The translations under genes and the position numbers were made by a program. Below are positions 1 to 9,228 of a stretch of 64,000 nucleotides of DNA, piece after piece. The stretch is from a bacterium (GTDB lineage: Bacteria > Vulcanimicrobiota > Vulcanimicrobiia > Vulcanimicrobiales > Vulcanimicrobiaceae). The notes under the pieces were generated by a model. That model did no database searches. It was not told where the DNA came from and worked only from the letters and a program-made list of their open reading frames with translations. Location of the stretch: positions 1 through 64,000 of the forward strand of contig JAJYRI010000002.1 in assembly GCA_021794175.1 (NCBI GenBank), read 5' to 3'. Position 1 is the stretch's first letter; every line of letters begins with the position of its first letter.

Positions 1-1
1 C

Positions 2-73
2 GTTACCGGTGCCGGCGTCGTCACCGCGCTGCTGCTGTGGATCTACGATACAGCTCTGAAACCCGTGACGTAA
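2..73 (+). CDS. C-terminal end of a membrane protein (cut by window edge)
   Basis: The only open reading at the left edge runs in frame 2 to a TAA stop at 71-73. The visible 23 residues are hydrophobic in the middle (GVVTALLLWIYD) and end in LKPVT, which looks like the last transmembrane segment and short tail of a membrane protein. The 5' part lies outside the window, so no family can be assigned. It could be a chance reading, but it is followed directly by a repeat cluster of the kind found downstream of genes elsewhere in this window. Confidence 0.4.
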   Translation, partial: VTGAGVVTALLLWIYDTALKPVT

Positions 74-96
74 GGCACAAGCGCGCGGGCGTCGCG

Positions 97-175
97 CCTC
101 GATACGCTGCCTTCGGCAGCTACTCGGCGTGACAGATCAGCTGCTCGGCGTGACAGATCAGCTACTCGGCGTGGT
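97..175. repeat. REP-like palindromic element with iterated half units
   Basis: One complete palindromic unit (CTCGATAC, stem GCTGCC, loop TTC, stem GGCAGC, then TACTCGG) is followed by GCGTGACA and two further shortened copies of the right half (CTGCTCGGCGTGACA and CTACTCGGCGTG) separated by GATCAG. The same family occurs at 24925-25235, 34488-34632 and 62099-62397. It fills the gap between the first two genes. Confidence 0.85.
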
Positions 176-217
176 GGATAGGCCGTGTGCAGCGGTTGCC
201 CGAAAGGCCTACCCATC

Positions 218-640
218 ATGCAACGATCCGCCCCGAAAAATCTCCACTGGCCCGGGCTGCTCGCCGCGCTTCGCCTCTGTGAAGGCGTGAAGGTCTTTCT
301 GCGCATCGGAACGACGAGCGAGCCGGCCGGAGAGATTCGCACGCGCGCCGCGGCTCGCGGCACCGAATTCTGCCTCTTTGAGGGGGAGGAGCCGGTTTCG
401 CGGGCTGCACTGATCGAGCGACTCGAACACCTGGCGGCGCATCCCGACCGGCGCTTCGCTGCAGCCGCACGCATTCACGTAAACGGCAGCTTCGAACTCG
501 TCGAACGTGCGATCGACGATTCTATCGCCGGCGCACTCTGCACCGTCGTCGTCGCGCGCAGCGCCGGCGGACGCTTCGAGCCCCTACGTGGAAAGGCTCC
601 ACATACCACCGGGCGCAGTAAACGCATTAAAACCGGGTAG
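218..640 (+). CDS. hypothetical protein, 140 residues
   Basis: No family recognised. The ATG at 218 has a GAAAGG sequence about 11 bases upstream and is preferred to the GTG at 185, which would add eleven residues without a ribosome binding site. The predicted protein is soluble, starts MQRSAPKNLHWPG and has a mixed alpha/beta composition (segments such as VKVFLRIGTT and ALCTVVVARS look like strands, ALIERLEHLAAH like a helix). It converges on the GH114-like gene with a 3-base gap. The antisense reading frames over it are long but arginine-rich and less protein-like, so this frame is the best candidate. Moderate confidence that it is a real gene. Confidence 0.5.
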   Translation: MQRSAPKNLHWPGLLAALRLCEGVKVFLRIGTTSEPAGEIRTRAAARGTEFCLFEGEEPVSRAALIERLEHLAAHPDRRFAAAARIHVNGSFELVERAIDDSIAGALCTVVVARSAGGRFEPLRGKAPHTTGRSKRIKTG

Positions 641-643
641 ACA

Positions 644-1495
644 CTACGGCGGGCAGGTAACGATCCACGCATCGAGCGCCGGATGTTTAAGAATCGTCGT
701 GTCGCCGAGCGCCGCCGCTGCGGGGCAATAGGTCGAAGTAAATTGCGTCGCCGTCGTAACGTCGTCGTATTCGACGTCGACGATGAATTTATGTTGCGCT
801 CGTAACGGCGCATCGGCAGCGCACCACCCCTGTGCCCAACAGCTTTCGTTAATCGCGAAATCGACGGTCGACGCGATCGTCGGCAACATCTCCGGTGCGT
901 TCTTCAGCCCGACCGCGAGCCCGTCGGCGTGCGCGAAAGCGGCTAAGTTGGTGAGATAGTTCTCGTCATCCTGAAGCGTGAGCGGAAAACCCGTGGTATT
1001 GGAATATCCATCGACGTTGTTGAACTCCACGCCGTCAAACCCCTTCGTTCGACAGGTCGCGATTCGTGCATCCATGATCGGCGCGAGGATATCGATGCGG
1101 CGAATGTCGAGCCAGCGTTCGTTCGGATAGCCTGCGTAGGTATCGCCAAGTACGACCGCCGGAAAGCTCGACGCATCGGAGCGCCAGTTTTCGTAACTCC
1201 CCGCGTCGACGTAGCAGACGGCGCGCCCTCCGGCAGCATGCAACGAAGCGACATCGCTTGCCGTGGTTGCTTCCCAATCGATATCCTCGATCGCCGCTCC
1301 CGGTGACGGAAGTCCGGCTTGACTGAGATCGTATTGAAAGTTCGATCCCGGGGCGGGGGCCCACCACGTCGCGCTCGGGCTGGGCGTCGGGGCGAGCACG
1401 CCCGATCCGGCGGGCACACCTCCCGCGCCGCATGCAGCCAGCAGCGCGATGGTCGCGACGAAGCAGATCGCGCGAAGTCTGTTGAAGAGCATCAT
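644..1495 (-). CDS. GH114-like (endo-alpha-1,4-polygalactosaminidase family) lipoprotein
   Basis: Probable exported glycosidase of the GH114 family, whose known members cut alpha-1,4-galactosaminogalactan. Using the ATG at 1495, residues 1-21 form a signal peptide ending in the lipobox LLAAC (Cys22), then a Pro/Ser/Thr linker leads to a TIM-barrel-like domain from about residue 44. Family hallmarks are GRAVCYVDAGSYENWR (90-105), YPNERWLDIR (123-132), FDGVEFNNVDGY (153-164) and LAVGLKN. The usual family motif is DGVEPDNVDGY; here the Asp after the Glu is Asn159, a possible active-site change. An upstream TTG at 1510 would overlap the preceding gene; the ATG at 1495 starts just after that gene's stop, so the two are probably co-transcribed. 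Confidence 0.8.
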   Translation of the reverse strand: MMLFNRLRAICFVATIALLAACGAGGVPAGSGVLAPTPSPSATWWAPAPGSNFQYDLSQAGLPSPGAAIEDIDWEATTASDVASLHAAGGRAVCYVDAGSYENWRSDASSFPAVVLGDTYAGYPNERWLDIRRIDILAPIMDARIATCRTKGFDGVEFNNVDGYSNTTGFPLTLQDDENYLTNLAAFAHADGLAVGLKNAPEMLPTIASTVDFAINESCWAQGWCAADAPLRAQHKFIVDVEYDDVTTATQFTSTYCPAAAALGDTTILKHPALDAWIVTCPP

Positions 1496-1499
1496 CTCA

Positions 1500-4400
1500 T
1501 CACGGAGCAACCGCGTGCAGCCCGCGAATGCTCGGTAAACGAGCTGCCTTCAATCGATTCTCCAACGGCTGCATGATGTCGCTCTCCAGTGCGGCGTAGC
1601 GTTTCATCGCCGCGCGATAGCGAACCATAAACGATCGGTCGAATGCGAGATCGGCGGCGGTCGGTGGGTGAAGCGAGAAACTCAGCCCGGCCGGCAGATC
1701 CTCTCGTAACGATCCCGCGCGTAAAGCAAAGTCTTCCCCATTGCGATAGTTCGCCGTAAAGGCCGCGAAGACGGCATCCCGCTTTTCGATCGCGCTTGAT
1801 ATTGCCGCACGAAGGGTTGCATCTTGCGTTGCAGCCCGGGCCTTCGCAAGCGAGGCGGCCATCGCGTCGAGATTATTGAGAACGGTATCGATCGCCGAGG
1901 TGACATGCACGTACCGACGATTGAACCGATACGCGCGTTCGTAATCGGCTTGCCGCCACGGCGAACGCGGATCGGCATTCAGCAGCAGCGTCGTCGTTTC
2001 GGTGCGTCCGTCGGCGGTGAGCCGAAGCGTATATCTGCCAGGAGGGACCGGCGGCCCCGACTGTACGCGAAATGCAGGCGCTGCGCCCTTCCACTGAACG
2101 GCCGGAGTCGCGCTGAGATTCCAGACGTAACGATTGATGCCGGGGCGGTTCGAGATGCGCGTCACGATTTTTTTGTCGACGGTGTGGGTTCCGGCAATCT
2201 TGCGCATGAGATTTCCTGCCGCATCGTAGATTTGCAACATCGGTGGAGTTTTCGAAACGCGATGTTGATAGAAAGATATCATCGCTCCGTTCGGAGGATT
2301 TTTGCCGGAGAATCTTCCGTAAAGTCCCTCTTGATTCGAGTGCATGACCCACCGATAGGTCGTACGCGGATGGAAGAGCATAAACCCGGCACGCTGCGCG
2401 GCAGCGAGACGTTCCAGCGGCGTCAGATCGTCGAGGACCCAAATGCCGCGTCCGTGCGTCGCCACGACCAGATCGCGCTCGCGCGGGGCGATTCGCAGGT
2501 CGCGAACGCTCGCGACCGGGATGTTGTTCCGCAAGCTCGTCCAGTTTCGTCCGTTGTTGAAGCTCACATAGAGCCCACGCTCGGTTCCAAGATAGATGAC
2601 GTGCGGGTTGACCGGATCGGGACGGATGGTTCTCACGAACTCGGTTGGCGGAATTCCGACGACGATCTTGCGCCAATTTTTACCGAAATCGTCAGTGACG
2701 AACGCATACGGAGCATCGTCGCCGGAGCGATGTCGATCGACGACGGCATAAGCGGTTCCGGCTGCAAACGGCGACGGCGCGACCGTCTCGACGCGACCGA
2801 ATGGGGCGAGCCCCGGGGGCGTGACGTTCTTCCAGGTTTTTCCGCCGTCTCGCGTGAGCTGCACGAGCCCGTCATCGGTACCGACCCAGATCTCCCCTTT
2901 CGCTATCGGCGAGCCTTCGATATCGAGAATCGTATCGGAGTATTCGGTACCGAACACATCCTTGGTGATCGGGCCGCCCGATGGAGCCTGATGCGATTTT
3001 ACGTTCAGCGTGAGGTCGGGGCTGATCGGCACCCAATGCTCGCCGCGGTCCGTACTCTGGAAGACGACATTCCCACCATACCAGAGTATGTGCGGATTCC
3101 ACGGTGCGAAAGCGATCGGCGAGTCCCAATTAAAGCGATATTTCGCTAGTCGCAAATCGAAGCGCGCCGCCGACGTCGCGTTATATGGCCCCACGTAACG
3201 GAAATCTTCGTCGTTCCAGTCGTAGCGTAGTAAATAGCCGTCCTCCGAATCGGCGAACACGTACCGCGAATCCGCCGGGTCGGGAACCGCCCACATACCG
3301 TCGCCGCCAACGGTCACGCGCCAGTCGCGACCGGTAATACCGTCGTACGAGCGCGAGTTCGACGGCCCACAGAACGCTTCGTTATCTTGTAATGCCGCAC
3401 AGATCATAAACGGTCGGGCCGTCGATATCCCGACGTGATACACCTGTTCGATCGGCAGATTCCGCGTAAATGAAAAGTGCTTTCCGCGGTCGTGGGTCAG
3501 CGCGAAGCCTCCGTCGTCGCCGATTATAAAGCGCTTCCCATCCTGCGGATCGATCCATATGGCGTGAGCATCGGCGTGTACGCCGCGGCCGAAGCGTTTG
3601 AAGCTCTTTCCGCCGTCGGTACTCACGGCGAGATTCATCGAGAGCGTATAGACGCGATTTTCGTTTTTCGGATCGACGGCCAAATGCGTGAAATAGAATG
3701 GACGTTGATCGATAAGCGTTCCGGAAAAAAGTTTCATCCAATGCAAACCGGCATCGTCGGATCTCCAGAGAACCCCTTCGCGCGATTGGATCAGCGCATA
3801 GATACGGTTCGGATTGCTCGGCGCGATTGTCAAGCCGATACGCCCGGTAAGCCCCGTTGGGAATCCATTGCCCTCGATCCGCTTCCAGCTTCTCCCGCCA
3901 TCGATCGACTTGTAGAGGCCGCCATGAATGCCGCCGCTTGAGAACGTCCACGGCTTGCGACGGAACTCCCACATCCCGGCATAGAGGATCTGGGGATCGC
4001 GCGGGTCCATCGCCAGGTCGCTCGCACCGCTATCGGGCGCGAGATAGAGCGTCTTCTTCCACGTCTTGCCGCCATCGAAGGTCACGTAAACGCCGCGATG
4101 CACGCTGTTGCGATAGACGTCGCCGAGCACCGCGACCACGACGTGATTGCTATTGGTCGGGTCGACGGTGATCGCCGCGATATGTCCGCTACGTCGCAGA
4201 CCGACATTTTTCCAGCTCTTCCCGCCATCGACGCTCTTATAGAGGCCGTCACCGCGAATCACATCGTTGCGAGGATTACTCTCGCCGGTACCGACCCAAA
4301 CGATCTTCGCATTGCGCGGGTCGATGGCGATCGCCCCGATAGAAGCGACCGGCTCGTCGGCAAAAACGTCGCGCCAGGTCGCTCCACCGTTCACGCTCTT

Positions 4401-4601
4401 CCAAACGCCGCCGCCGGCGGTGCCGATATAGTAGAGGTTCGGATGCCGCGCAATCCCGGCAACCGCGGGCACGCGCCCCCCGGCGATCGCCGGCCCGATC
4501 GATCGAAAGTGCATCGCCTCGTACGGAAGCGGCGCGGAGCGCGCGATTCCCGGGGAGCAAAGTGCGACGAGCGCACCGAGAAGCGGCATGATTCGTTTCA
4601 C
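1500..4601 (-). CDS. exported sortilin/VPS10-like beta-propeller protein (paralogue 1)
   Basis: Large secreted protein of 1033 residues often annotated as glycosyl hydrolase or sortilin-like. The GTG at 4601 lies 7 bases after GGAGG and is followed by a clear signal peptide (cleavage near ARSA, residue 22), so it is preferred to the upstream in-frame start at 4709. The body carries repeated Asp-box motifs of the S/T-x-DGGKTW type, such as SVDGGKSWK, TFDGGKTWKK, SIDGGRSWKR and TRDGGKTWK, typical of BNR/VPS10 propellers, to about residue 700. A second region has YRWVMHSNQEGLYGRF-type sequence and the C-terminus is helical. Paralogues lie at 16263 and 19363. Neighbouring GH18- and GH114-like lipoproteins suggest extracellular polymer processing, but binding, protease-associated or scaffold roles are equally possible. 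Confidence 0.85.
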   Translation of the reverse strand: MKRIMPLLGALVALCSPGIARSAPLPYEAMHFRSIGPAIAGGRVPAVAGIARHPNLYYIGTAGGGVWKSVNGGATWRDVFADEPVASIGAIAIDPRNAKIVWVGTGESNPRNDVIRGDGLYKSVDGGKSWKNVGLRRSGHIAAITVDPTNSNHVVVAVLGDVYRNSVHRGVYVTFDGGKTWKKTLYLAPDSGASDLAMDPRDPQILYAGMWEFRRKPWTFSSGGIHGGLYKSIDGGRSWKRIEGNGFPTGLTGRIGLTIAPSNPNRIYALIQSREGVLWRSDDAGLHWMKLFSGTLIDQRPFYFTHLAVDPKNENRVYTLSMNLAVSTDGGKSFKRFGRGVHADAHAIWIDPQDGKRFIIGDDGGFALTHDRGKHFSFTRNLPIEQVYHVGISTARPFMICAALQDNEAFCGPSNSRSYDGITGRDWRVTVGGDGMWAVPDPADSRYVFADSEDGYLLRYDWNDEDFRYVGPYNATSAARFDLRLAKYRFNWDSPIAFAPWNPHILWYGGNVVFQSTDRGEHWVPISPDLTLNVKSHQAPSGGPITKDVFGTEYSDTILDIEGSPIAKGEIWVGTDDGLVQLTRDGGKTWKNVTPPGLAPFGRVETVAPSPFAAGTAYAVVDRHRSGDDAPYAFVTDDFGKNWRKIVVGIPPTEFVRTIRPDPVNPHVIYLGTERGLYVSFNNGRNWTSLRNNIPVASVRDLRIAPRERDLVVATHGRGIWVLDDLTPLERLAAAQRAGFMLFHPRTTYRWVMHSNQEGLYGRFSGKNPPNGAMISFYQHRVSKTPPMLQIYDAAGNLMRKIAGTHTVDKKIVTRISNRPGINRYVWNLSATPAVQWKGAAPAFRVQSGPPVPPGRYTLRLTADGRTETTTLLLNADPRSPWRQADYERAYRFNRRYVHVTSAIDTVLNNLDAMAASLAKARAATQDATLRAAISSAIEKRDAVFAAFTANYRNGEDFALRAGSLREDLPAGLSFSLHPPTAADLAFDRSFMVRYRAAMKRYAALESDIMQPLENRLKAARLPSIRGLHAVAP

Positions 4602-4639
4602 GGCAGATCCTCCAACCGGAGGGATTATGGAACGGCGAG

Positions 4640-5530
4640 CTATTTCCCGGTTGACAGCCCGTTGAGGATCGCTTGATTCTGCGCGGCGCTCGCGTCGTTC
4701 ACGGTCCATACCATCATCCCGCCGTACCCGTTATTTTTGACCCATGCCGCAAGCGCCTCGAGCGTCGCATTCGGAGCGAGGGGAACATCACCGTCGATAT
4801 CGCTACCTAACATCAGACGAGTCGCCGGGAAGAGCAGCGAGTAGGCCGCGAGATCGCTCTGCGCCGCGGTGTAATCGTAACTCATAACGTTCACCCATGA
4901 GAGCGCTCCCGCGACGCCGGGCGCGGCAAGGACGGTGCCGTCGCCGAAGTTCGTCGGCGTATCGAACGCTGCAAGGGTGATGAGCGCGTTGGGCAGAGCG
5001 TTTGCATCGAACGCTGCACGCGTTGCCGGAAGCAGCGTCGTCAACGTCGCGACGCGCTGCGATGTCGTTCCCGACTCGTCGTCGAAATCGACGCCGTCGA
5101 AACCGTACTGCCGAACGACCGCAACGAGATTCGTTTCAAAATCTTTCGTATCGCCGTCGAAGTTAAAGGCAGTAGCCGGGCTCCCGCCGCCTAATGAGAG
5201 CAGCACCGCTATACCGCGTTGATGGAGCGCCGCGACCGCCGCTGCGGTGAGATACCCCGGCGAGTTGCCGTCCGGAACGACGCTATGCCCGGAAACAAAA
5301 TCGAAGGCATAAATCAGCGTCGTCACCCCTTGCGGAACCGCGCTCCACGGGGTCTGCTCCCAATCATCCCAATAGCCGACGTACTGCGGGGCCGAGGCGG
5401 GCGACGTAACCGGCGAAGGAGCGGCGCTCGGGAGCGCATTCGTGGAGTTCCCGCCACCGCCGCAACCGGCAACGAGCATCGCTGCGGCGAGCGCGGCGGC
5501 GATTCGAGCGTAGGCTCTCTTGGTAATCAT
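4640..5530 (-). CDS. GH18-like chitinase-type lipoprotein
   Basis: Probable exported glycoside hydrolase family 18 protein of 296 residues. The ATG at 5530 starts a signal peptide with lipobox LVAGC (Cys23) followed by a Gly-rich and Pro/Ser linker. The catalytic domain starts at YVGYWDDWEQTPW (50-62), contains the substrate-site strand VLLSLGGGS (109-117) and the catalytic signature GFDGVDFDDESG, with Glu152 as the expected acid and Asp148/Asp150 as partners (family consensus DGxDxDxE). WVNVMSYDY and the final GMMVWTVNDASA fit the last barrel strands. The stop of the SNF2 gene lies 2 bases upstream of the start and paralogue 1 of the sortilin-like family follows after 38 bases, so it is probably co-transcribed. 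Confidence 0.85.
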   Translation of the reverse strand: MITKRAYARIAAALAAAMLVAGCGGGGNSTNALPSAAPSPVTSPASAPQYVGYWDDWEQTPWSAVPQGVTTLIYAFDFVSGHSVVPDGNSPGYLTAAAVAALHQRGIAVLLSLGGGSPATAFNFDGDTKDFETNLVAVVRQYGFDGVDFDDESGTTSQRVATLTTLLPATRAAFDANALPNALITLAAFDTPTNFGDGTVLAAPGVAGALSWVNVMSYDYTAAQSDLAAYSLLFPATRLMLGSDIDGDVPLAPNATLEALAAWVKNNGYGGMMVWTVNDASAAQNQAILNGLSTGK

Positions 5531-5532
5531 TG

Positions 5533-8500
5533 TTAGGTGAAGAGACGCTCGATATCGGCGGCATCGAGCGGCAACGGCGCGCTCGATGCGTCGGCGAATT
5601 GACTCGCGGCGAGCTCGCCTTTGCGCGCTTGCAATTCGAGAATCCGCTCCTCCACGGTTCCCTCGGCGATGAGTTTGTAGACGAACACGTGCTGCTCTTG
5701 ACCGATGCGGTGCGCGCGGTCCGTCGCCTGACGTTCGACGGCCGGGTTCCACCAGGGATCGTAGTGAATGACGGTATCGGCAGCCGTCAAGTTCAGCCCC
5801 GTGCCGCCGGCTTTAAGGCTGATAAGGAATAGCGGTACTTCGCGATTCTGAAACCGTTTGACCGGGGTTTCGCGGTCGCGCGTCGCCCCGCGAATCTCCA
5901 CGAACGGGACGCCCCGTTTCACCAGTTCCGGCTTGATCAAATCGAGCATCGAGGTAAATTGGGAGAACAGCAATATCCGGCGCCCATCGGCGATCAAGCT
6001 TTCGAGCATTTCGAAGAGTGCATCGAGTTTTTGCGACTCCTTGACGCTATGGGCCGCATCCAAATCGAGCAGGCGCGGATCGCAGCAGACCTGCCGCAGC
6101 TTCAGAAGCGCGTCGAGCACGACGATTCTACTCCGCGCGAGCCCCCGTTTGGCGACTTCATCGCGCACGCGCTTATGCATCGCCAAACGAATGGTTTCGT
6201 AAAGATCGCGCTGCGCTCCGCCGAGTTCGACACGATGGACGATCTCGGTTTTCTCGGGAAGATCGCGCGCGACATCTTCCTTCGTACGTCGCACGAGGAA
6301 GGGGTGAAGGCGTTTCCCTAATGCGTTGCGTCGTAAGACGTCACCGCGTTTTTCGATCGGCGTTCTAAAGAAGCGCGCGAAGGAGCTTCTCGTTCCTAAC
6401 AAGCCCGGCAACGCGAAAGCATAGATCGACCAGAGTTCTTCTAAATTATTCTCTATCGGCGTGCCGGTCATCGCGATACGCTGCTCGGCGTGGAGCTTCG
6501 TCGCGGAGATCGCCGCTTTCGCGCGGGGATTCTTAATCGCCTGCGCTTCATCGAGCACGGCGATCGACCATTCGCGAGCGTGAAGTTCCTCGGCATCGCG
6601 AACCAGCAGCGCGTAGGTACTGAGCACGATATCGGCATTGGGGATCTCATGAAAAAAACGCGCGCGATCGGGGCCGCTGAGCGTCAGCACGCGGAGCTCC
6701 GGCGTGAATCGCGCGATTTCGGCGCGCCAGTTCGGCACGACGCTCGTCGGAGCGACGATCAGCACCGGTTTCTTCAGCCGCCCCGCGGCCTTCTCCATCG
6801 CCACGTGTGCGAGCAGTTGCACCGTTTTTCCGAGCCCCATATCGTCGGCAAGGACGCCGCCGAACCCATGCTCGCGGAGTAATTGCAACCAGACGACACC
6901 TTCGCGTTGGTATGGGCGCAATTCGGCATGAAAATTCGCCGGCAGAACCGGCGGACGCGCTGCAAGATCTTTCAAGCCGTCGATAAATGTGCCGAACGCC
7001 TCGGTGACTGCACCCCTTCGAAGCACGGTTCCATCGATCTCGGCAAGCGAAATCGCACGCGCGGCGGGCAGAGCGATCCGTTCGCCCTCCACCAATGCAT
7101 GCTCGCCGTCAAAGAGATCGACGAGCGTGGCCAAGACGCGCGCGACGCGCGCCGGCGGAAGCGCGACATATGCCCCGCTTGGCAGGCGCCCGAAGATCGG
7201 CTCGCTGCGCGCACCGATGGCAACCAGATCGTCGGTCGAGGAGATTCCGTTTGCCGCGAGCGCCTCGACGATCACCGGCAGCAGCGGAATACGTTCGCCG
7301 TCAACTTCGATGCCGAGATCGACTTCAAACCATCCGGTTCGGTGCGGATCGGGCTCGATATCGGCATCCCAATCGTCGGAAAACTCAACGATTTCGTGCG
7401 GGAACTCCGCATCGATTTCGATCTTCCATCCTTCGGCACGCAAAAGCGGGGCCGTGTAGCCGAGAAAGCGCGCCCAGGAATAGGCACTCTCTTCGGGGCC
7501 GAGCCGAAACATCGCCCGCCGTTCCTCGTTATCAAACTCGAAGGAACGCGGAATCGGAAGAAAGCCCAGCGCGAGCAGACGCTCCAACGCCCGCTCTTCA
7601 TACGCACGCTGTCTGGGCCAGATCGCCGCTCCGTCACCATCGGCGATGCGAAATTCCGTTTCGCCGTTCTCCGGTGCGATGCGAAACTCGCCGTAGGTAA
7701 ATTCCAACTCGGCGGTCGTCGTCGTCCGCCCGCGCCCGAGATGCAGGACCGGCGTTGGGTCGCGCTCGATGACGCGCACGTCGAGCCGAGCCTGCGGACC
7801 ATCGATACCGGTCGCCGAAAAGACGCGCCGCAAGGCCACTTGGACGCGCTTTGCATGTTCGGCAGTCATCGCCGGCGCCCCGGCGAGAACCGCCGCGAGA
7901 TCCGGCGCGATATCGCTGCGTGCGTGGCCCGCGACGTTGAGATCGGGATCGACATACCAGAGCGGCATCGCCCCGACGAGCACGCTCCCGGGACGACCGG
8001 CGAGATGCGGGCGCTGGCGCTCGTCCTCGTCGATGCGCCACGCAATATGCGCGTCGACGATATCTTCGCGTCGAATCGGCTCGTTATCGAGGCTCTGCCA
8101 GTGAACCCGCTCGCTTTCCAGCAGCAGATCGAGCAGCGTCCCCAAAATCGTCGGCGAGAGCGCATTCATCCCGCCGAGCAAACCGCTCGCACCGACCAAT
8201 CGGCCGATCGTGCGATCGAGCGGCTGCAGGTGCTTTGCGCTTCCGGCAGCGAGATGCTGCAGTTCGTAGCGACGCGCGCTGCCGAGAGCGCCGCTTCGCA
8301 GCATCGGCACGACAAATGCCTGCAGCGAGAAGGATGGAACGAAGAAGCGCTCCTCGATCGAGATAACGTATCGTACGTGCTCGCGCTGCAATTCGCGCCG
8401 TTTGTTCGCCGTTACGGCATGAACGTTTTCGATCCAGCTCTCAACCGCACCGTCGGCGGCATCGCGCTTCCGCCCGGTCGAGCGAGCGGCGATAGCGGCG

Positions 8501-8757
8501 AGAGCGACCGCAGCTGCATGCTTGCAATTGCTGCCCATCGGGCAGGAGCAGCGAGCGAGCAACCTCGTGCTGCCGTTCGAACCGACCGCGCGCACGTGGA
8601 CCGTATAAGGCTGCTGCTGCGTGCCGATAACGCGGGCATCGATCGCCTCCGCGCCGATCTCCAGTTGCAACACGCGGCGACGCTCGAAATAATCGCGACC
8701 CCGCGTGAGCGTGGGCGCGTCGAACGACGCTTGAAGTACGGTGAGATCGAGGTGCAT
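5533..8757 (-). CDS. SWIM zinc-finger SNF2-family helicase
   Basis: Predicted DNA-dependent ATPase of 1074 residues. A SWIM motif (CSC...CKH, near residues 75-90) precedes a long middle region; the SNF2 N-terminal ATPase domain begins near residue 620 with LRPYQREGVVWL, Walker A ADDMGLGKTVQ, and the DEAQ box in VLDEAQAIKNP. The C-terminal helicase half has ILLFSQFTSMLD, GGTGLNLTAAD and DRAHRIGQ. ATG at 8757 has GAGG about 9 bases upstream. Such proteins remodel or translocate on DNA, and some belong to phage defence systems, but this one lies 30 bases after the hydrogenase-type operon on the same strand. Its specific role is unknown. Confidence 0.93.
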   Translation of the reverse strand: MHLDLTVLQASFDAPTLTRGRDYFERRRVLQLEIGAEAIDARVIGTQQQPYTVHVRAVGSNGSTRLLARCSCPMGSNCKHAAAVALAAIAARSTGRKRDAADGAVESWIENVHAVTANKRRELQREHVRYVISIEERFFVPSFSLQAFVVPMLRSGALGSARRYELQHLAAGSAKHLQPLDRTIGRLVGASGLLGGMNALSPTILGTLLDLLLESERVHWQSLDNEPIRREDIVDAHIAWRIDEDERQRPHLAGRPGSVLVGAMPLWYVDPDLNVAGHARSDIAPDLAAVLAGAPAMTAEHAKRVQVALRRVFSATGIDGPQARLDVRVIERDPTPVLHLGRGRTTTTAELEFTYGEFRIAPENGETEFRIADGDGAAIWPRQRAYEERALERLLALGFLPIPRSFEFDNEERRAMFRLGPEESAYSWARFLGYTAPLLRAEGWKIEIDAEFPHEIVEFSDDWDADIEPDPHRTGWFEVDLGIEVDGERIPLLPVIVEALAANGISSTDDLVAIGARSEPIFGRLPSGAYVALPPARVARVLATLVDLFDGEHALVEGERIALPAARAISLAEIDGTVLRRGAVTEAFGTFIDGLKDLAARPPVLPANFHAELRPYQREGVVWLQLLREHGFGGVLADDMGLGKTVQLLAHVAMEKAAGRLKKPVLIVAPTSVVPNWRAEIARFTPELRVLTLSGPDRARFFHEIPNADIVLSTYALLVRDAEELHAREWSIAVLDEAQAIKNPRAKAAISATKLHAEQRIAMTGTPIENNLEELWSIYAFALPGLLGTRSSFARFFRTPIEKRGDVLRRNALGKRLHPFLVRRTKEDVARDLPEKTEIVHRVELGGAQRDLYETIRLAMHKRVRDEVAKRGLARSRIVVLDALLKLRQVCCDPRLLDLDAAHSVKESQKLDALFEMLESLIADGRRILLFSQFTSMLDLIKPELVKRGVPFVEIRGATRDRETPVKRFQNREVPLFLISLKAGGTGLNLTAADTVIHYDPWWNPAVERQATDRAHRIGQEQHVFVYKLIAEGTVEERILELQARKGELAASQFADASSAPLPLDAADIERLFT

Positions 8758-8787
8758 AAGGGCGACCTCTGTCCTTGGCGGTCGGTG

Positions 8788-9228
8788 CTACGAATTCCTT
8801 CCGTCGAGCAATGTCGCAGCGGCACGCAACCCCTCGCGCAACGCGTCGGGTGAGGGCGGGCAACCCGGAATCCCGATCGATGCCTGCAGTTCTTTACCGG
8901 CGCCCTCCCCGGCGCTTCCCGCTCCGCACCACACGCCCTCGCCGGTCGCACAGTCACCGACTGCAACGATAACGACCGGTTCGGTCGCGGCCTCGATCGT
9001 GCGCTGCGCTGCAAGCCGCATCGCTCCGCTCATCGGCCCGGTCACGGTAATGATATCGGCGTGCCGCGGGGATGCGACCACGCTCCAACCTTCTTGCGAT
9101 ATATCGTACTGCGGCGCAGCCAAAGCGTTCATCTCTAACTCGCAGCCGTTACAGCTCCCGCAAACGAGGTGACGAATTCCAAGTGAACGCGCAAATTTTC
9201 CCGCCGACATCGCTATCGGTCCACGCAT
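8788..9228 (-). CDS. hyfI: group-4 hydrogenase-type small subunit (HyfI/NuoB-like)
   Basis: Electron-transfer subunit of a membrane-bound hydrogenase-like complex, 146 residues. It has the four-cysteine [4Fe-4S] set of NuoB/HycG/HyfI proteins: Cys26 and Cys29 in CGSCNGCELE, Cys93 in VGDCATG and Cys123 in GIPGCPPSP, plus an extra Cys23. It overlaps the end of hyfG by 16 bases and is the last gene of the hyf run, so its synthesis is probably coupled to the large subunit. In complex-I-like machines this cluster lies closest to the active site. It is slightly short but has all the cluster ligands. Confidence 0.9.
   Translation of the reverse strand: MRGPIAMSAGKFARSLGIRHLVCGSCNGCELEMNALAAPQYDISQEGWSVVASPRHADIITVTGPMSGAMRLAAQRTIEAATEPVVIVAVGDCATGEGVWCGAGSAGEGAGKELQASIGIPGCPPSPDALREGLRAAATLLDGRNS

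Noticed and set aside
6883..8853. 656-residue plus-strand reading frame opposite the SNF2 gene
   Set aside because: Arginine-rich shadow of the strongly GC-biased third codon position; the minus frame has full helicase motifs.
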